Shown in pieces: positions 51,783 to 53,500 of a stretch of DNA of 53,500 bases. The notes below the pieces were generated by a model. The model had not been told where the DNA came from and searched no databases. It was given only the letters and a program-made list of their open reading frames with translations. The position numbers were made by a program, and so were the translations under genes. Position 1 is the first letter of the stretch. The number at the start of each line of letters is the position of its first letter. The DNA comes from Nemertoderma westbladi. Taxonomy: Eukaryota > Xenacoelomorpha > Nemertodermatida > Nemertodermatidae. The stretch is from assembly GCA_032718475.1 (NCBI GenBank), contig JAUCBJ010000958.1:1-53500 (forward strand), written 5' to 3'.

Positions 51783-52311
51783 TTTCTTTTGTTTGTTTTA
51801 TTCATTTAATTCTTGTAAATGTTATTCTGTAAAAGTGTAAAACGGTCTCGAATCGTTTAACGTAGAATTATTTAATTAGCTTTACAAGGAAAATATAATA
51901 TGGAAGTCGCGAAATATATAATATGTCAGGCGGGATGAAAAAGGTATCTATATACTAACTAACTAGGGGTGAGTTAGTACAATTATAAATATGGCTTTAA
52001 TGAAAAATACATATAAAGTAATGAAGGGGTAACACAAATAAACGTAAATAAATATAGGAAACCCGAGTTTTATTGGGAAAATATAAGTGAAAATCAACTT
52101 ATTAAACATATAAAAATCTAAATTGTTACTGAAATAAGATACCATAGTAACTAGGGATGAAGGAATGCACATTATGGGAAAAGGATAAGAAATAAAACCG
52201 ATAATAAACGGCGAGACTACGAACGAGGTTATAGGAACGGTGTGATTGCGGGCCGGTCCCGGACAAACATCTACCCAACATACACGGTTCGAGTGGAGTC
52301 GCTCGGCTCAA
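51783..52311. other. No gene seen; probable 3' flank of the exon at 52312
   Basis: AT-rich, becoming GC-richer near 52240. No clear AATAAA on the minus strand downstream of the exon. Confidence 0.35.
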
Positions 52312-52559
52312 CTATTTGCGTTTCTTCCCTTTATCCTTGCCAACTACTACCGGCGGTGCCGGTTCGGCCTCCTCCAGTATCGCCCGGGTAGCGAACGTCT
52401 GTCTCGCCTGTCCCTGACTCACCGCCATCGCCAGGTACTCGTGTCCGCCCCGTTTCTCCCACTCCTCCTGGAACTCCAACTCGAGAATCTCGGCCCCTTT
52501 CTTCTTCGTCAGACCGGTTTCGTCCAGGGATAATTCGCACATGTGAAGGTCATCCTTAC
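52312..52559 (-). CDS. Probable terminal coding exon, unknown protein
   Basis: The minus-strand frame from an AG acceptor (CTTTAG, 52565-52560) reads KDDLHMCELSLDETGLTKKK and on to a TAG at 52312, ending in a lysine-rich tail GKDKGKKRK. The exon is GC-rich with coding-like third positions, in sharp contrast to AT-rich flanks. The peptide is charged with a helical EILELEFQEEWEKRGG stretch and no membrane segment. I do not recognise the family. It may instead be a short single-exon gene starting at the ATG at 52542 (76 residues). The polypyrimidine tract before the acceptor is weak. Confidence 0.5.
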
Positions 52560-52564
52560 CTAAA

Positions 52565-52957
52565 GTTTTGTCAAAATGTAAAATACCAAATAAATAAGTT
52601 TACAGTTCGGTATTGAATTGAATATTTTTTTTCGCATTGGCAAATTCATTGGATAAATTGTGGGGGAAATATATGTAGCAACTTTTTCGATACAGTGCCG
52701 AAAAAGTTAATAACTAAATTTATCCCCGAAACTTCAAATTGATCAGCAACCTGAGCTGCTCTCCAAGTTGCCCCAAAGGTTTTATCGTAAATGAGTTTCA
52801 TTCAGTTCAGCATAGTATCTAAATCGCATGTTACATATCGTAACTGATATGGAATGTGATTTGTATCCCAAGTATTATCTATGGAGCAGCAAGTCTACCT
52901 TCTAATAACATTGATGTTATTGCGAAACAGATAAGAAAGGATATGCGCTCGATTCTA
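52565..52957. other. Putative intron or intergenic, no gene seen
   Basis: AT-rich; would be the last intron if the exon at 52312-52559 is real. Confidence 0.35.
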
Positions 52958-53289
52958 CCCCCCCCCACCCCCCCCCCCCCCCCCCCCCCTACCCCCCCCT
53001 TAAGGCTACAACAATTCAATTTTGCTCGATTCGAAATGCGCTCGATTCTACATCTAGACAATAAGATATCAAACTATATGATATACAAGTTGTTTGACTT
53101 GAATGTAGAGATGCTACTGTATTAAGGGGGGAGGGGGGGGGGGGGGTATACCCCCCCCCCCCCCCCCCCCCAGATATGTTATCTTCTTATAAAATTTCGT
53201 CATGGGAATACGAGTTACCGACTTATTGTCCCTAGCTGTGTCCAGTTATTCTACCCTTAAGGGGGGGGGGGGGGGGGGGGGGGGGGGGG
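52958..53289. repeat. Palindromic poly-C/poly-G tracts
   Basis: C-runs at 52958-52999 (interrupted by A and TA); G14-TATA-C21 at 53133-53171, a near-perfect hairpin; and a run of 29 G at 53261-53289. CCCTTAAGG flanks both outer tracts in inverted relation, and GCGCT(...)TACCCC / GGGGTAGCGC lies at the outer edges. Confidence 0.9.
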
Positions 53290-53500
53290 TAGCGCATTTT
53301 CTGACCAAAAAGTCGAATTTTTGAAACATATCCTATCTGATGCAGAATTTCATGCTGAATCCAAATATGGAAACCGTTTTCCCATATCTTGTTTAGTTTT
53401 CGAGATATCTGGCATGGAAGATACTGGCTCCGATACATCGCGATATCGGTAAAGGAGATGAAGTTTGGGGTTTGCATTCAATTTCTGCAAATTTCTGTGC
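53290..53500. other. No gene seen
   Basis: Unremarkable sequence to the end of the window. Confidence 0.4.

Overview
The window looks like a repeat-dense, AT-rich nuclear segment from an invertebrate metazoan, probably marine. I cannot name the species. The evidence is several non-LTR retrotransposons of different clades, a BEL/Pao-type pol, a Tc1 transposon with TA duplications, tRNA-derived repeats, many minisatellite arrays with 36-86 bp units, AATAAA signals, and an intact homologue of the mitochondrial complex III subunit UQCR10. There are no bacterial operons or Shine-Dalgarno sites.

Layout. 0.25-4.1 kb: a minus-strand non-LTR element in which ORF1 and ORF2 share one frame and are separated only by TGA-CTA. 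4.1-6.8 kb: no convincing gene; a 39-bp array, a tRNA-derived repeat and a MITE. 6.8-13.3 kb: a divergent pair of virus-like genes. On the right is a VLTF3-like (nucleocytoplasmic large DNA virus late transcription factor) gene, and on the left a large gene of unknown family with faint rolling-circle-initiator resemblance. Both are broken by tandem amplification of pieces of their own coding sequence: 29 x 86 bp in one, about 4 x 82 bp in the other. 13.3-17.0 kb: a 53-bp array, then about 73 copies of a 47-bp unit, each carrying a TCF/LEF-like site. 17.0-25.0 kb: a BEL/Pao pol followed, in the reverse of the usual order, by a gag-like zinc-knuckle ORF. A short conserved motif recurs at the borders of the RT/RNase H, integrase and gag blocks, and an LTR-like promoter follows. 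25.3-29.2 kb: a foldback-like repeat pair, and a LINE 3' end interrupted by a Tc1 copy.

29.9-31.3 kb: a 36-bp array. 31.8-32.0 kb: a GGT-rich tract. 33.4-33.7 kb: UQCR10, the one clear host gene. 33.9-34.9 kb: a 49-bp array. 36.1-37.8 kb: an in-frame chimera of two LINE fragments, cut off by a 50-bp array that runs to 40.06 kb. 40.2-43.2 kb: a second copy of the 5'-end LINE family. 43.5-47.0 kb: a nearly complete minus-strand RTE-like LINE with one in-frame TAA. 47.1-47.8 kb: a second 47-bp array. 48.3-51.8 kb: an inverted-repeat-bounded block with a 39-bp CACGTG array and two RTE 3' fragments, one a 94-bp insertion with target-site duplication. 52.3-52.56 kb: a probable GC-rich terminal exon. 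52.9-53.3 kb: palindromic poly-C/poly-G tracts.

Most coding capacity is selfish or virus-derived. The strongest candidate for something undescribed is the 6.8-13.3 kb virus-like locus, where minisatellites were born inside its genes. The BEL/Pao block with motif-bounded modules and reversed gene order comes next. Domain calls rest on motifs read by eye; no database search was possible.
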